Below are positions 17,723 to 25,968 of a DNA stretch of 64,000 nt, piece after piece (the first letter of the stretch is position 1; every line of letters begins with the position of its first letter). Origin of the DNA: Bradyrhizobium sp. CB1717 (GTDB lineage: Bacteria > Pseudomonadota > Alphaproteobacteria > Rhizobiales > Xanthobacteraceae); assembly GCF_029714325.1 (NCBI RefSeq), contig NZ_CP121666.1:6665001-6729000 (forward strand), in the 5' to 3' direction. The notes beneath the pieces are model-generated. The model ran no database searches, had not been told where the DNA came from, and was given only the letters and a program-made list of their open reading frames with translations. The translations under genes were made by a program, and so were the position numbers.

Positions 17723-18303
17723 TCCGCCTCGCCTTCACCATCGTTGCCGGCGTGGTGCTGGGCCTCGTGGTCCATCTCGTCAGCGTGCTGGCGCTGCCGC
17801 GGATCGCGACGCAGGACGCCTATTCGCGGCTGACGCCGATGACCAAGCTCAACGGCGTGACGCAACTGCCGCTCGCCGATCCGCAGACCTCGCCGATGCC
17901 GTTCATGGACCCGGCCTTTGCGCTGGCGATCTGCCGCTACGACCTCTCGGGCGGTCCGATCAAGCTGACCGTGCCGGTGAGCCAGGCCTACACCTCGGTG
18001 TCGTTCTACACCCGCAACGAGATCGCCTATTACGCCATCAACGACCGCTCGGCGGGCCGCAAGGTGATCGAGCTCGACCTGATGACGGAAGCGCAGCACA
18101 ACGAGCTGCCGGAGGACGAAGAGGTCACCGCGGCCGACCGCCTGATCATCGACTCCCCCAGCACCACCGGCCTGATCGTGATGAAGGCGCTGGCCCCCGA
18201 GCCCGGCCTGATGCCGCAGGCGCAAGCGACGCTTCAAGCTGCGACCTGCGGCCCGCAGACCGAGCCGCCGGCGAAGGCCGAGGCCCCGCGCGGACGGCGC
18301 TGA
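17719..18303 (+). CDS. DUF1254 domain protein, membrane-anchored or secreted
   Basis: 194 residues, starting inside the DUF1214 stop (ATGA). An N-terminal hydrophobic segment (FTIVAGVVLGLVVHLVSVL) is followed by a DUF1254 core, with QDAYSRLTPMTKLNG, FALAICRYDLSGGPIK and YTSVSFYTRNEIAYY. It is shorter than stand-alone DUF1254 proteins of about 400 residues because the DUF1214 half is a separate gene here. The tail is Pro/Lys/Arg-rich. It is the last gene of the PBP1A run. Confidence 0.85.
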   Translation: MIRLAFTIVAGVVLGLVVHLVSVLALPRIATQDAYSRLTPMTKLNGVTQLPLADPQTSPMPFMDPAFALAICRYDLSGGPIKLTVPVSQAYTSVSFYTRNEIAYYAINDRSAGRKVIELDLMTEAQHNELPEDEEVTAADRLIIDSPSTTGLIVMKALAPEPGLMPQAQATLQAATCGPQTEPPAKAEAPRGRR

Positions 18304-18333
18304 GCGGGCCGTTTCGGCGGTGCCAAACAAAAA

Positions 18334-18363
18334 GTTGCGAAAACAACCCCATGCACAGTAGCG
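18334..18363. other. possible dispersed Bradyrhizobium motif
   Basis: The stretch around aaaacaaccccatgcacag in the gap after DUF1254 resembles a short sequence I recall as recurrent in Bradyrhizobium intergenic DNA. It occurs once in this window, so copy number cannot be shown here. No gene is seen between 18304 and 18532. Confidence 0.2.
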
Positions 18364-18532
18364 GGGGTATTGAAATCACTAGACTATCTCTCTTCGGTCG
18401 GGTGCACCCATTTGTAAGCCGTGATGCTTTGCGTGGTCGTCAGCTTGATCATGTGGTCAGGCGGCGCGGAGCGTCCCGTCGACGTGACCGACACTTGAGA
18501 GACGCTTCCAGTTTCCAGATCGGCGTAGCCTT

Positions 18533-18558
18533 GGAACAAGTCGCTTGCCCATGCCGTT
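18533..18558 (+). promoter_or_regulatory. EcfG (general stress response sigma) promoter
   Basis: GGAAC at 18533-18537 and CGTT at 18555-18558 are separated by exactly 17 bases, a full match to the alphaproteobacterial EcfG consensus GGAAC-N16/17-CGTT. It ends 23 bp before the ATG of the secreted His-rich peptide gene, leaving room for a short leader carrying the gagagga ribosome site. Confidence 0.7.
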
Positions 18559-18581
18559 TCCTCAACTGAGAGGAAACCCAG

Positions 18582-18830
18582 ATGAAAACAGCAACGCTTA
18601 CTTTAGCGATCTTACTGGCCTGCTCGACCGGCTATGCCTCGGCCCACAGCGCCAAACGCCATCACCACCACGGCTGGTTCAATTCAATGAACATGATGCA
18701 CGGCCCCGGCCGGACCGCGGCCAGGTCCGACCCGAATGGGACGGCCGGCGGACCGACGAGCGTCAGTGGCACCGGCCCGTCAAAGTTCGGGGGACAGATC
18801 CCCGGAGCCAGCGGCGCGGCCCGACAATAG
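18582..18830 (+). CDS. small secreted His-rich peptide
   Basis: 82 residues. A clear Sec signal peptide (ATLTLAILLACSTGYASA) leads to a mature peptide with a histidine cluster (KRHHHHGWF), a Met-rich patch (NSMNMMHGPG) and a Gly/Ser-rich tail, together suggestive of metal binding. The ribosome site gagagga is strong. The EcfG-type promoter just upstream predicts induction by general stress. No family is recognised. A hairpin terminator lies 180 bp downstream. Confidence 0.72.
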   Translation: MKTATLTLAILLACSTGYASAHSAKRHHHHGWFNSMNMMHGPGRTAARSDPNGTAGGPTSVSGTGPSKFGGQIPGASGAARQ

Positions 18831-19007
18831 TTCTGCGAATTGCAGTCTCAAGATACGCTCGGGCTTGTCCCGGGCATATGCCGGACGTTTGAACGTCACC
18901 GTTCACCGATCCGCGAACCATCAGGCATGTGGCCCTATTGGCAACCTACGAGCACGTTTGACCCGTCGGGCAAAACAGGGGCATACTGGCATCATCGAGA
19001 GTTCGTC

Positions 19008-19046
19008 ACACCCGCGCGGAGCCGTCCGTCGCGGGTGTTTTCGTTT
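19008..19046 (+). terminator. rho-independent terminator
   Basis: ACACCCGCG (19008-19016) and CGCGGGTGT (19030-19038) form a perfect 9-bp stem with a 13-base loop, followed by tttcgttt. The T tract is on the + strand, so it ends transcription of the small secreted-peptide gene or of a short RNA between the two; it does not serve the convergent MFS gene. Confidence 0.7.
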
Positions 19047-19059
19047 AGGAGCGATGCGT

Positions 19060-20274
19060 TCACGATCGTTGCTTCTTCGCATGAGGCAACCTTGCCCACA
19101 GCAGCGCCAGCGGCCCCACCGCGATCCCTGCCGCAAGAACGACGAACGCCAGCAGCCAGCCGCTTGCGCTCTGCGGGCCGCCGGCGATGTCGAGCGCGGC
19201 GCCTGTGCCCCACGCACCCATCGCCGAGAGGCCGAAGCCGACCGTCGAATGCAAGGCAAGGGTCGCGCCGCGATGCTCGGATGCCGCCGCGGCCGACATG
19301 CCGGCGGTCAGTGCGCCTGAATCGGCCGGCACGGTTAGGCCGTAGAGAAGCAGCAGCAGTGCGAGCAGCCAGGCCGGAGCGCTCGCGTTGAGCCCGATCG
19401 CCAGCGCCACGCAGGCCGATGCGATCATCACAAACGTGATCGCGCGGTGGCGGCCGAATTTCAGCGCGGCCTCGTTGCCAAGGATGCTGGCGGGCATCGA
19501 GATCACCGCGAAGCAGAAGCTCAGCACGACGGGGCTCAGCCACGACGGCGCGCCTTGATGCGCGACGACGAAGGTCCAGAACCCCACGAGCCAGGTGCGG
19601 ATGCCGTAGAGCTCGAAGCAATGCGCGCCATAGCCGAGGATGTAGCCGAGCGCCTCGCGGTTGCCGAAGACGGGCGCGAAGTTCAGCAGCCGCCCGGCCT
19701 TCGGCGCTGGCTGCCGCGCATCGATCAGGAGACACGCGACCACCATTGCGATCGGGCCGCAGCCGGTGACAAGGAAAGCGGACCGCCATCCCCAACGGTC
19801 GGCAATCAGTTGCGCGACGAGGAACGAGAGGCCGACACCGACCGAGAAGCTCGAGGTGTACAGCGTGACCGCCCGCGAGGTGTCGCCCGGGGGAAGCCGG
19901 TCGGTCAGCGCCTTCAGGCCCGGCATGTAGGCGCCGGCAAATCCAAGCCCCGCAAGCGACCAGATCGCGGTCCCCGACCAAAACCCTTGCGCGAAGATGC
20001 CGAAAGCAGCAGTGGCGAGCCCGCTGACGATCGAGCCCCAGAGCAGGACGAGGCGCGCATCGATGCGGTCGGTCAAGGTCGTCAGCACGGGCACGGCGAG
20101 CATGTAGCCGAACGCGTAGCCGCTCGCCATCAAACCGCCTTCGGCGGCCGAGAGACCCCACGCCGGCATCAGATGCTGCGCCAGGTTTGCGGACAGCGTC
20201 ACATGCGGCAGCAGATTGCCGACCTGGCCGATGCACATCACCGCAATCAGGGACCGACCGCTCAGCCTAGGAAT
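19060..20274 (-). CDS. MFS transporter (CynX/NimT-like)
   Basis: About 400 residues with 12 predicted helices. Helix 1 reads GQVGNLLPHVTLSANLAQ, and motif A appears as TTLTDRIDARLVLLWGS. The start is problematic. TTG 20337 lies inside the upstream remnant's frame, and ATG 20238 would cut helix 1. The only strong ribosome site (GGTGGGAG) sits six bases before an ATT at 20274, used here as a tentative non-standard or mutated start. The remnant of a second MFS gene abuts it upstream. The substrate is unknown (anion or small organic acid is typical of the family). Confidence 0.8.
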   Translation of the reverse strand: MPRLSGRSLIAVMCIGQVGNLLPHVTLSANLAQHLMPAWGLSAAEGGLMASGYAFGYMLAVPVLTTLTDRIDARLVLLWGSIVSGLATAAFGIFAQGFWSGTAIWSLAGLGFAGAYMPGLKALTDRLPPGDTSRAVTLYTSSFSVGVGLSFLVAQLIADRWGWRSAFLVTGCGPIAMVVACLLIDARQPAPKAGRLLNFAPVFGNREALGYILGYGAHCFELYGIRTWLVGFWTFVVAHQGAPSWLSPVVLSFCFAVISMPASILGNEAALKFGRHRAITFVMIASACVALAIGLNASAPAWLLALLLLLYGLTVPADSGALTAGMSAAAASEHRGATLALHSTVGFGLSAMGAWGTGAALDIAGGPQSASGWLLAFVVLAAGIAVGPLALLWARLPHAKKQRS

Positions 20275-20530
20275 TTTGTTCTCCCACCTTGAGGGGCGTC
20301 GATGTTGCCTGCTCGTTGCGTAACAGCAAGAGCGCAAAGAAGGCCGAGAGCGAAACGAGCGCGCTGATCCACAGCGCGCTGCTGCCGATGTGCTCTACCA
20401 TCAGCCCCAGCGCGAGCGGCGCGGCGGCACCCGTCACCCTGGAAGGCAACGAGATCATGCCGACGCGCCTGCCGAAACCGGCCGGCCCGGTCGAGCCCAG
20501 GTAGGCCCGCGTAGCACCCTGCCCCGTTCG
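20267..20530 (-). pseudogene. 3' remnant of an MFS transporter gene
   Basis: An open frame ending at TAG 20267 encodes only the last ~85 residues of an MFS protein: TGQGATRAYLGSTG, then GFGRRVGMISLPSRV, two helices (LALGLMVEHIGSSALWISAL and SAFFALLLLR) and a polar tail. The N-terminal ten helices are missing; the ABC ATPase stop codon lies only about 25 bp upstream. This looks like a deletion that removed the 5' end of a gene once ahead of the intact MFS gene. The frame overlaps that gene's start region by 8 bp. Confidence 0.6.
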
Positions 20531-20553
20531 CTCCAGACCTGACGTCGTTCGTC

Positions 20554-21324
20554 TTAGTGGATGATCTGGCCGAGGAAATCCCTCGCCCGGTCCGTCCTCG
20601 GCGCGCGGAAGAAGGTCTCGGGATCAGCCTCCTCGACGATCGCGCCGCGATCCATGAACACCACCCGGTCCGCGATCTCGCGGGCAAAGCCCATCTCGTG
20701 CGTGACGCAGACCATGGTCATGCCGTCCCGCGCGAGCTCCACCATGGTGTCGAGCACTTCCTTGACCATCTCAGGGTCGAGCGCAGAGGTCGGCTCGTCG
20801 AACAGCATGATCTTCGGCTGCATGCACAGCGCCCGTGCGATGGCGACGCGCTGCTGCTGGCCGCCGGAGAGCTGCCCCGGATACTTGTTTGCCTGGTCGT
20901 GGATGCGCACCTTGCGGAGCAGACCGATCGCCCGCTCATGCGCCTCGGCGCGCGACAGGCCTCGCACCTTCATCGGTGCCAGCATGCAATTCTCGACGAC
21001 CGAGAGGTGTGGAAACAGGTTGAAGCTCTGGAACACCATGCCGACCTCGCGGCGGACGCCGTTGATGTCGTCCATCCGGCCGGTCAGCTCGACGCCATCG
21101 ACGACGATCCGCCCCGCATCGTGCTTCTCGATGTGGTTGATGCAGCGGATCAGCGTCGACTTGCCGGAGCCCGAGGGACCGCACAGCACGATCTTCTCGC
21201 CGGCCGCGACGGTGAGGTTGACGTCATTCAGGGCCGTGAAATGGCCGAACCGCTTCACCAGGTTCTCCACGGTGACGATCGACGCAGGCGCTCCCGTGTT
21301 GTTCCCCGCAGCAAGCTGAAGCAT
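20554..21324 (-). CDS. polar amino-acid ABC transporter ATP-binding protein (GlnQ/HisP type)
   Basis: 256 residues. Walker A is GPSGSGKST, the Q-loop is [10 protein letters not shown], the signature is [15 protein letters not shown], Walker B is [12 protein letters not shown] and the H-loop is CVTHEMGFA. Those residues and the length match the PAAT family. ATG 21324 has an excellent GGAGAGGAAAG site; the frame stays open upstream but that part overlaps the permease. It is the last gene of the aminotransferase-binding protein-permease-permease-ATPase run and energises import at the inner membrane. Confidence 0.93.
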   Translation of the reverse strand: MLQLAAGNNTGAPASIVTVENLVKRFGHFTALNDVNLTVAAGEKIVLCGPSGSGKSTLIRCINHIEKHDAGRIVVDGVELTGRMDDINGVRREVGMVFQSFNLFPHLSVVENCMLAPMKVRGLSRAEAHERAIGLLRKVRIHDQANKYPGQLSGGQQQRVAIARALCMQPKIMLFDEPTSALDPEMVKEVLDTMVELARDGMTMVCVTHEMGFAREIADRVVFMDRGAIVEEADPETFFRAPRTDRARDFLGQIIH

Positions 21325-21353
21325 CTTTCCTCTCCAAAGAACAGGATGAACCG

Positions 21354-22043
21354 CTAGCGGCCTGCAATCGCATATCGCCTGCGCAGGGACGCCACGCATT
21401 GCGATGCCGCCGAGCTGATTGCGAGGTAGACCACCGCGATGACCAGATACATCTCGACCAGACGGCCATTGAGCTGCGCGAGCTTCGAGGCTGCGCCGAG
21501 CAGATCGGTGAGCGACAGGACGTAGACCAGCGAGGTGTCCTGGAACAGGATGATGGTCTGGCTCAGGATGATGGGGCTCGCGACGCGGAGCACCTGCGGC
21601 AGGATCACGGAGCGATAGGTGTCGAAGGTGGACAGTGCCAGCGCCTGACACGCCTCGAACTGTCCCTTGTTCACCGCCCGCAATCCGACGCGGATGATCT
21701 CCGAATAGTAGGCGGCCTCGAACAGGCCGAAGGTGATGAACGCCGTCCAGGTCGCGCCGATCGGAACCGGCCGCCCGTTGCCGCCGAGATGGCCAAGCAC
21801 GATCGGCACCAGGAAGAAGAACCAGAACAGAACCAGGATCAGCGGGATCGAGCGCATCAGGGCGACATAGCCACGCACGAGCTTGCCGAGCACGGGCACC
21901 TCGAAATGCTGCACCAGCGCCAGGCAGGTGCCGAGGATCAGGCCGACCACGAAAGCAACGGCGGTCAGCGCCAGCGAAAACAGCAGGCCCGACCAGAGGT
22001 ATGGCCACGCCTGAAGCACAACGGAGAAATCGAGGCTGCTCAT
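21354..22043 (-). CDS. polar amino-acid ABC transporter permease (HisM/GlnP type)
   Basis: 229 residues with about five helices. The family coupling loop is present ([20 protein letters not shown], then EACQALALS), where the ATPase docks. FRSIP-like [11 protein letters not shown] marks the PAAT permease family. The start overlaps the stop of the first permease (ATGA at 22040-22043), so the two are translationally coupled and should form a heterodimer. Confidence 0.92.
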   Translation of the reverse strand: MSSLDFSVVLQAWPYLWSGLLFSLALTAVAFVVGLILGTCLALVQHFEVPVLGKLVRGYVALMRSIPLILVLFWFFFLVPIVLGHLGGNGRPVPIGATWTAFITFGLFEAAYYSEIIRVGLRAVNKGQFEACQALALSTFDTYRSVILPQVLRVASPIILSQTIILFQDTSLVYVLSLTDLLGAASKLAQLNGRLVEMYLVIAVVYLAISSAASQCVASLRRRYAIAGR

Positions 22044-22834
22044 TTCACGACCTCCATCGCGTCGGGCAACGAGCCGACCTGTTGGGCGGCGTGCGTCGCG
22101 GCGGGCTTGGCCGCGTCCTCCGCACGTCCCGTGCCCGGAATGCGCACGGCCCTGTCGATCAGGGCCATCCCCTGATAGGCGATGAGCGCCAGCGCGAGGT
22201 AGACAAGCGTTGCGGCGCCGAAAGCGGTGAAAGTCTGGAACGTCGCTTCGCTGATCTGGCGGGCCTGCGCCGTCAGCTCCATCAGCCCGATGGTGAGCGC
22301 GACCGAGGTGTTCTTGTAGATGCCCATGACCTCGCTGGTCAGGCTCGGGATGATCAGGCGCAGCGCCTGCGGCACGATGACATGGCGATAGGTCAGATAG
22401 CCGCTGAGCCCGAGCGCGCTTGCCGCCTCGACCTGCCCTTTCGGCAGGGCCTCGATCCCGGCACGAACCTGTTCGGCGATCCGGGCAGCGGTGTAGAGAC
22501 CGAGGCACACCAGTGCCGGAAAGAACGATCCCCACGGCGGCGGAATCTGCTTGATGGCGTTTCCGAGCGAGATGGGAAGAATCTCCGGCAGGACGAAATA
22601 CCAGAGAAACATCTGCACCAGTACCGGGATGTTGCGGAAGATCTCCACATAGAGGCGCGCAAGCGCCGCGACGGCGCGGTTCTGCACGGTGCGGCCGATG
22701 CCGACGATGACCCCGACCGCAAAAGCAATCCACCAGCCGAAGAATGCCAGCGCCAGGGTCCAGCCGAGGCCCGACACAAGCCAGTCGATATAGCGCTGGC
22801 CATCCGCCGTCTGTTCAAGAAGCACTGCAAACAT
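22040..22834 (-). CDS. polar amino-acid ABC transporter permease (HisQ/GltJ type)
   Basis: 264 residues. The EAA loop reads [18 protein letters not shown] followed by [24 protein letters not shown] is the PAAT family signature. The longer N-terminus and [14 protein letters not shown] resemble glutamate/aspartate permease GltJ. The C-terminal ~35 residues are polar. It is coupled to the next permease by a 4-bp overlap and follows the binding-protein gene by 48 bp. Confidence 0.92.
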   Translation of the reverse strand: MFAVLLEQTADGQRYIDWLVSGLGWTLALAFFGWWIAFAVGVIVGIGRTVQNRAVAALARLYVEIFRNIPVLVQMFLWYFVLPEILPISLGNAIKQIPPPWGSFFPALVCLGLYTAARIAEQVRAGIEALPKGQVEAASALGLSGYLTYRHVIVPQALRLIIPSLTSEVMGIYKNTSVALTIGLMELTAQARQISEATFQTFTAFGAATLVYLALALIAYQGMALIDRAVRIPGTGRAEDAAKPAATHAAQQVGSLPDAMEVVK

Positions 22835-22882
22835 GGCGAACCTCAGGGCTCGGTTTGCGGGACACTCTCCGCCTTGCCGCTA

Positions 22883-23785
22883 CTAGTCGACCGCGTCGCT
22901 GGGATGCGCGATCCGTTCCGTCAGTTCGACCGTCAGCGGGAACGCCAAGTTCTCATTCTTGGGCGGAATTGGCCTCGTGAACCATTTGGCGTAGGTCTTC
23001 TCGAACTGGCCCGACGCCATCTGCTTCGACAGCACGTCATCGACGAGCGCCTTGAAGCCGGTATCGCCCTTCGTGAACATCAGGCCATAATAGATCTTGG
23101 CGTAGCCCTCGGGGAGAAATATCAGCGCGTCCGGGTTCGGAGCTGCGGCCTTGAGGCCGGCGAGCAGAATATCGTCTTCCATGAAGGCGGCCGCGCGGCC
23201 GGTGTTCAGCATCAGGAAGGATTCGGCGTGGTCCTTGGCCTGGACGATGTTGAAGCCGAGCTGCTCCTTCGCATTCACGCCCTGCGCGAAGCCGACGGCA
23301 TTGGAGCCCTGGGTGACGACGACGGTCTTGCCCTTGAGATCGCCGGCCGTCTTCAGGCCGCTGTCCGCCTTGACCAGCCAGCGCGGCTGACTGACGAAGG
23401 TGGCGACCGAGAACGAGACCTGCTCCTGCCGCTTCCTGTCGTTCGCCGTGCCGCCGCACTCGATATCGACGGTGCCGCTCTGGATCAGCGGAATGCGGTT
23501 GGACGAGTTCACCGGAACGTAATTGACCTTGAGACTGGGCAGGCCGGTCTCCGCCTTGATGCGTTCGACGATGGCCGCGCACAAATCGAGCGAGAAGCCG
23601 ATCGGCTTCTGGTCGGGACCGAGATAGGAGAACGGTATCGAGGCCTCGCGGTGGCCGATGGTGATGGCGCCGTTCGATTTGATCCTGGCGAGTGTGGGAC
23701 TGTCGGCGGCAGCCGCGGGTCCACTGATGACGCCGAGCACCGCGAGGCTGGACAGAATGCTCAAGACACGCGCAGACTTCGTCAT
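22883..23785 (-). CDS. periplasmic amino-acid-binding protein (ABC transporter, family 3)
   Basis: 300 residues with a Sec signal peptide (VLSILSSLAVLGVISGPAAAA). The family-3 signature is visible as ITIGHREASIPFSYLG and GFSLDLCAAIVERI, and DIECGGTANDRKR marks the glutamate/aspartate GltI-type branch. ATG 23785 is preferred because AGGGGAG sits six bases upstream; ATG 23791 touches it. It should deliver an acidic or polar amino acid to the two permeases downstream. Confidence 0.92.
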   Translation of the reverse strand: MTKSARVLSILSSLAVLGVISGPAAAADSPTLARIKSNGAITIGHREASIPFSYLGPDQKPIGFSLDLCAAIVERIKAETGLPSLKVNYVPVNSSNRIPLIQSGTVDIECGGTANDRKRQEQVSFSVATFVSQPRWLVKADSGLKTAGDLKGKTVVVTQGSNAVGFAQGVNAKEQLGFNIVQAKDHAESFLMLNTGRAAAFMEDDILLAGLKAAAPNPDALIFLPEGYAKIYYGLMFTKGDTGFKALVDDVLSKQMASGQFEKTYAKWFTRPIPPKNENLAFPLTVELTERIAHPSDAVD

Positions 23786-23808
23786 GTACATCTCCCCTGA
23801 TGAGCGGC

Positions 23809-24969
23809 CTATGCGGCCCTCGATGATGGCTTCACGCCGCGCCGCTGGATGATCTCGATCAGGCGGTCGACATCGGCAATCGTGTTGAACATCCCGAACG
23901 AGACGCGAATGCCGTCCCGCTCCGGCGACACGCGGATCCCGTTCTCCTCGAAATGGCCGAGCCATTCGGCGGCGGGCAGCGCGATGACGTAGATGTGCGG
24001 CGCGCGATGCTGCCGCGCGCGAGGGCCGACCAGACGAACGTCCAGCACGTCGAGCCGGGCGATGAGATGGTCGCCGAGATCGAAGCAGTGGTTCTGGATG
24101 TTCTCAACGCCCAGCGCCTCGATCATGTCGAGCGAGGCACCGAGCGCATGGATCGCCGGAAGATTGAAATTGCCGAGCTCGAAGCGGCGCGCGCTCGGGG
24201 CAGGCTCGAGCCTGTCGGGCTGCGCGATGAGATCGGCCGGAACTTCCGCAAGGCTCGCGGCTGCAAGATAAGCAGGCTCGAGCTCGGCCCTCGACTTGTC
24301 CCAATAGAGCAGGCCCAGCCCTTGCGGCACCAGCAGCCCCTTGTGACTGCCCGAACCGATGAAGGTCGCACGCATCGCTTTCGCGTCGATCGGCACGACG
24401 CCGATCGCCTGCATCACGTCGACGACGAAATAGAGTCCCTTCTCCGCGCAGAGGGCGCCGATGCTTTCGACGTCGAAACGGTGGCCGGCATGGAATGTCA
24501 CCTGTGACATCGAGATCGCCCGCGTATTCGCGTCGATGTAGGGACGAAGGCTGTCGGCCGTCACGATCTCCGTCATCGGCACGAACTCGACCGTGACGCC
24601 CTTGCGCCGCAGGTTGAGGAATGCGTAGGCGTTGTTCGGATGATCGCCGTGGATCATCAGCACCTTGTCGCCGGCGCGCAGCGGCAGCGCGTTCGCGGCG
24701 ATGTTCATGCTTTCCGAGGTGTTCTTGGTGAAGGCGATCTCGTCGGCCGATGCACCGAGAAACCGCGCCAGCTTCTCGCGGGTCTGCTCGACGCGATCGA
24801 GCCAGACTTTCTTGGGGCCGGCGGTCTCGAGACCTTCGCTCAGGAAACGATCGATCGCTGCCTTGACGGGACGCGCAAGCGGCGTCTGGAAGCCGGAGTC
24901 GAGATAAGTGATCCGCTCGGCAGCCGGAAACTCCTTCCGCACGGCTTCAACGTCGTAATGGCCTGACAT
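23809..24969 (-). CDS. class V aminotransferase-fold PLP enzyme
   Basis: 386 residues. The PLP lysine is in GSGSHKGLLVPQGLG, the cofactor-holding Asp in YFVVDVMQAIGVV, and FTKNTSESMNIAANAL is the phosphate-binding region. The layout fits the isopenicillin-N epimerase / cysteine-desulfurase-like branch of class V. No active-site Cys loop typical of SufS is evident. ATG 24969 has an aggagat site. As the first gene of the ABC run, it may process the imported amino acid; the substrate is unknown. Confidence 0.88.
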   Translation of the reverse strand: MSGHYDVEAVRKEFPAAERITYLDSGFQTPLARPVKAAIDRFLSEGLETAGPKKVWLDRVEQTREKLARFLGASADEIAFTKNTSESMNIAANALPLRAGDKVLMIHGDHPNNAYAFLNLRRKGVTVEFVPMTEIVTADSLRPYIDANTRAISMSQVTFHAGHRFDVESIGALCAEKGLYFVVDVMQAIGVVPIDAKAMRATFIGSGSHKGLLVPQGLGLLYWDKSRAELEPAYLAAASLAEVPADLIAQPDRLEPAPSARRFELGNFNLPAIHALGASLDMIEALGVENIQNHCFDLGDHLIARLDVLDVRLVGPRARQHRAPHIYVIALPAAEWLGHFEENGIRVSPERDGIRVSFGMFNTIADVDRLIEIIQRRGVKPSSRAA

Positions 24970-25076
24970 CCCGATCTCCTGAGTCCGCGGCGGTTCGCAC
25001 TGCACAAATCCTGTTCACCGCCCCGCAACGCCAACGATATGGGCAAAGCCATAAACGCGCCTAGAGTAATTTTCAT

Positions 25077-25119
25077 ATTTCAGTAGTTTTCATTCCGAAA
25101 AATGATAATTATTTGAAAT
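25077..25119. promoter_or_regulatory. nested inverted repeat, candidate IclR operator
   Basis: In the AT-rich gap between the divergent aminotransferase and IclR genes, ATTTCA (25077-25082) and TGAAAT (25114-25119) flank TCATT (25090-25094) and AATGA (25101-25105). Both dyads share a centre near 25098, and surrounding DNA is GC-rich. IclR-type regulators commonly bind palindromes in such divergent promoters. Confidence 0.5.
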
Positions 25120-25140
25120 CCTTGAATGGAGGGAGGGCGA

Positions 25141-25932
25141 ATGCAGCAGCCGAGTACCGACGGGCCAATGGACCGTGCCTTCGCGGTCATTGGCTATGTT
25201 GCGAGCCAGACCAGAGCAGCCTCGGTCGCGGAGATCGCCGGCGCGCTGTCGCTGCCGCTGCCGACCGCGCACCGGCTGATCGGAAATCTTGAGCAGCGCG
25301 GGCTGCTTCAGAAAGCCGTGGGAACGAAGCGCTACGTGGTCGGCAACCAACTGGTCACGCTGTCGGCCAAGGTGATCGGCGCAGCTTTCCGGACCGCGCG
25401 CCGGCATGCGGTGCTCCGGGCCGTTGCGGCTGAAATCGGCGAGCAATGCGAGATCGGCGTGGTGCGGGACAATGTCGTTGCCTACGTCGACAGCGTCCGC
25501 GTATCGCAACCGCAGGGGCTCCAGTTCAATCCGGGAGAAGCGGCGCCGCTCCACTGCACGTCGACCGGCAAGATCTACATGAGCCGCCTGCCGGAGCGGG
25601 CGCGAGAAAAACTGTGCCGCGCACTCGCACTCACCAAATACACCGAGACGACCATCGTCGATGTCGAGAGCCTGATGAAGGTGCTCGACGAGACGCGCAG
25701 GCGCGGCTGGGCCAAGACCAATGAAGAATATGTGCGGGGCGTGGTCGGCTGCGCCGTTCCGATCCTCTCGCCGGATCGCGAGCTGATCGCGTGCCTGGGT
25801 GTGTCCGTTCCCGTGGCACGCGTGAGCTTCACCGAGCTGGACCGGTTCATAGCGCCGCTACAGAAGGCCGCGGCGCTGCTGTCGGAGACGATCCTCGGTG
25901 ATGACGAGGACGCCGCAGGCGACGCATCCTGA
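25141..25932 (+). CDS. IclR-family transcriptional regulator
   Basis: 263 residues. The N-terminal winged helix-turn-helix (SVAEIAGALSLPLPTAHRLI) is followed by the IclR effector domain, with PLHCTSTGKIYMS and GWAKTNEEYVRGVVGCAVPI. ATG 25141 has the site ggagggaggg; ATG 25126 lies inside it. It is divergent from the aminotransferase/ABC operon with a dyad between, so local repression or activation in response to the transported compound is likely. Confidence 0.92.
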   Translation: MQQPSTDGPMDRAFAVIGYVASQTRAASVAEIAGALSLPLPTAHRLIGNLEQRGLLQKAVGTKRYVVGNQLVTLSAKVIGAAFRTARRHAVLRAVAAEIGEQCEIGVVRDNVVAYVDSVRVSQPQGLQFNPGEAAPLHCTSTGKIYMSRLPERAREKLCRALALTKYTETTIVDVESLMKVLDETRRRGWAKTNEEYVRGVVGCAVPILSPDRELIACLGVSVPVARVSFTELDRFIAPLQKAAALLSETILGDDEDAAGDAS

Positions 25933-25968
25933 TCGGTAACGCCCGGTCCAGTCCGGCTTCGTTCTCGA

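Noticed and set aside
22001..23800. 599-codon + strand frame over the ABC transporter genes
   Set aside because: Antisense shadow; Arg/Gln/Asp-rich composition with no domain.
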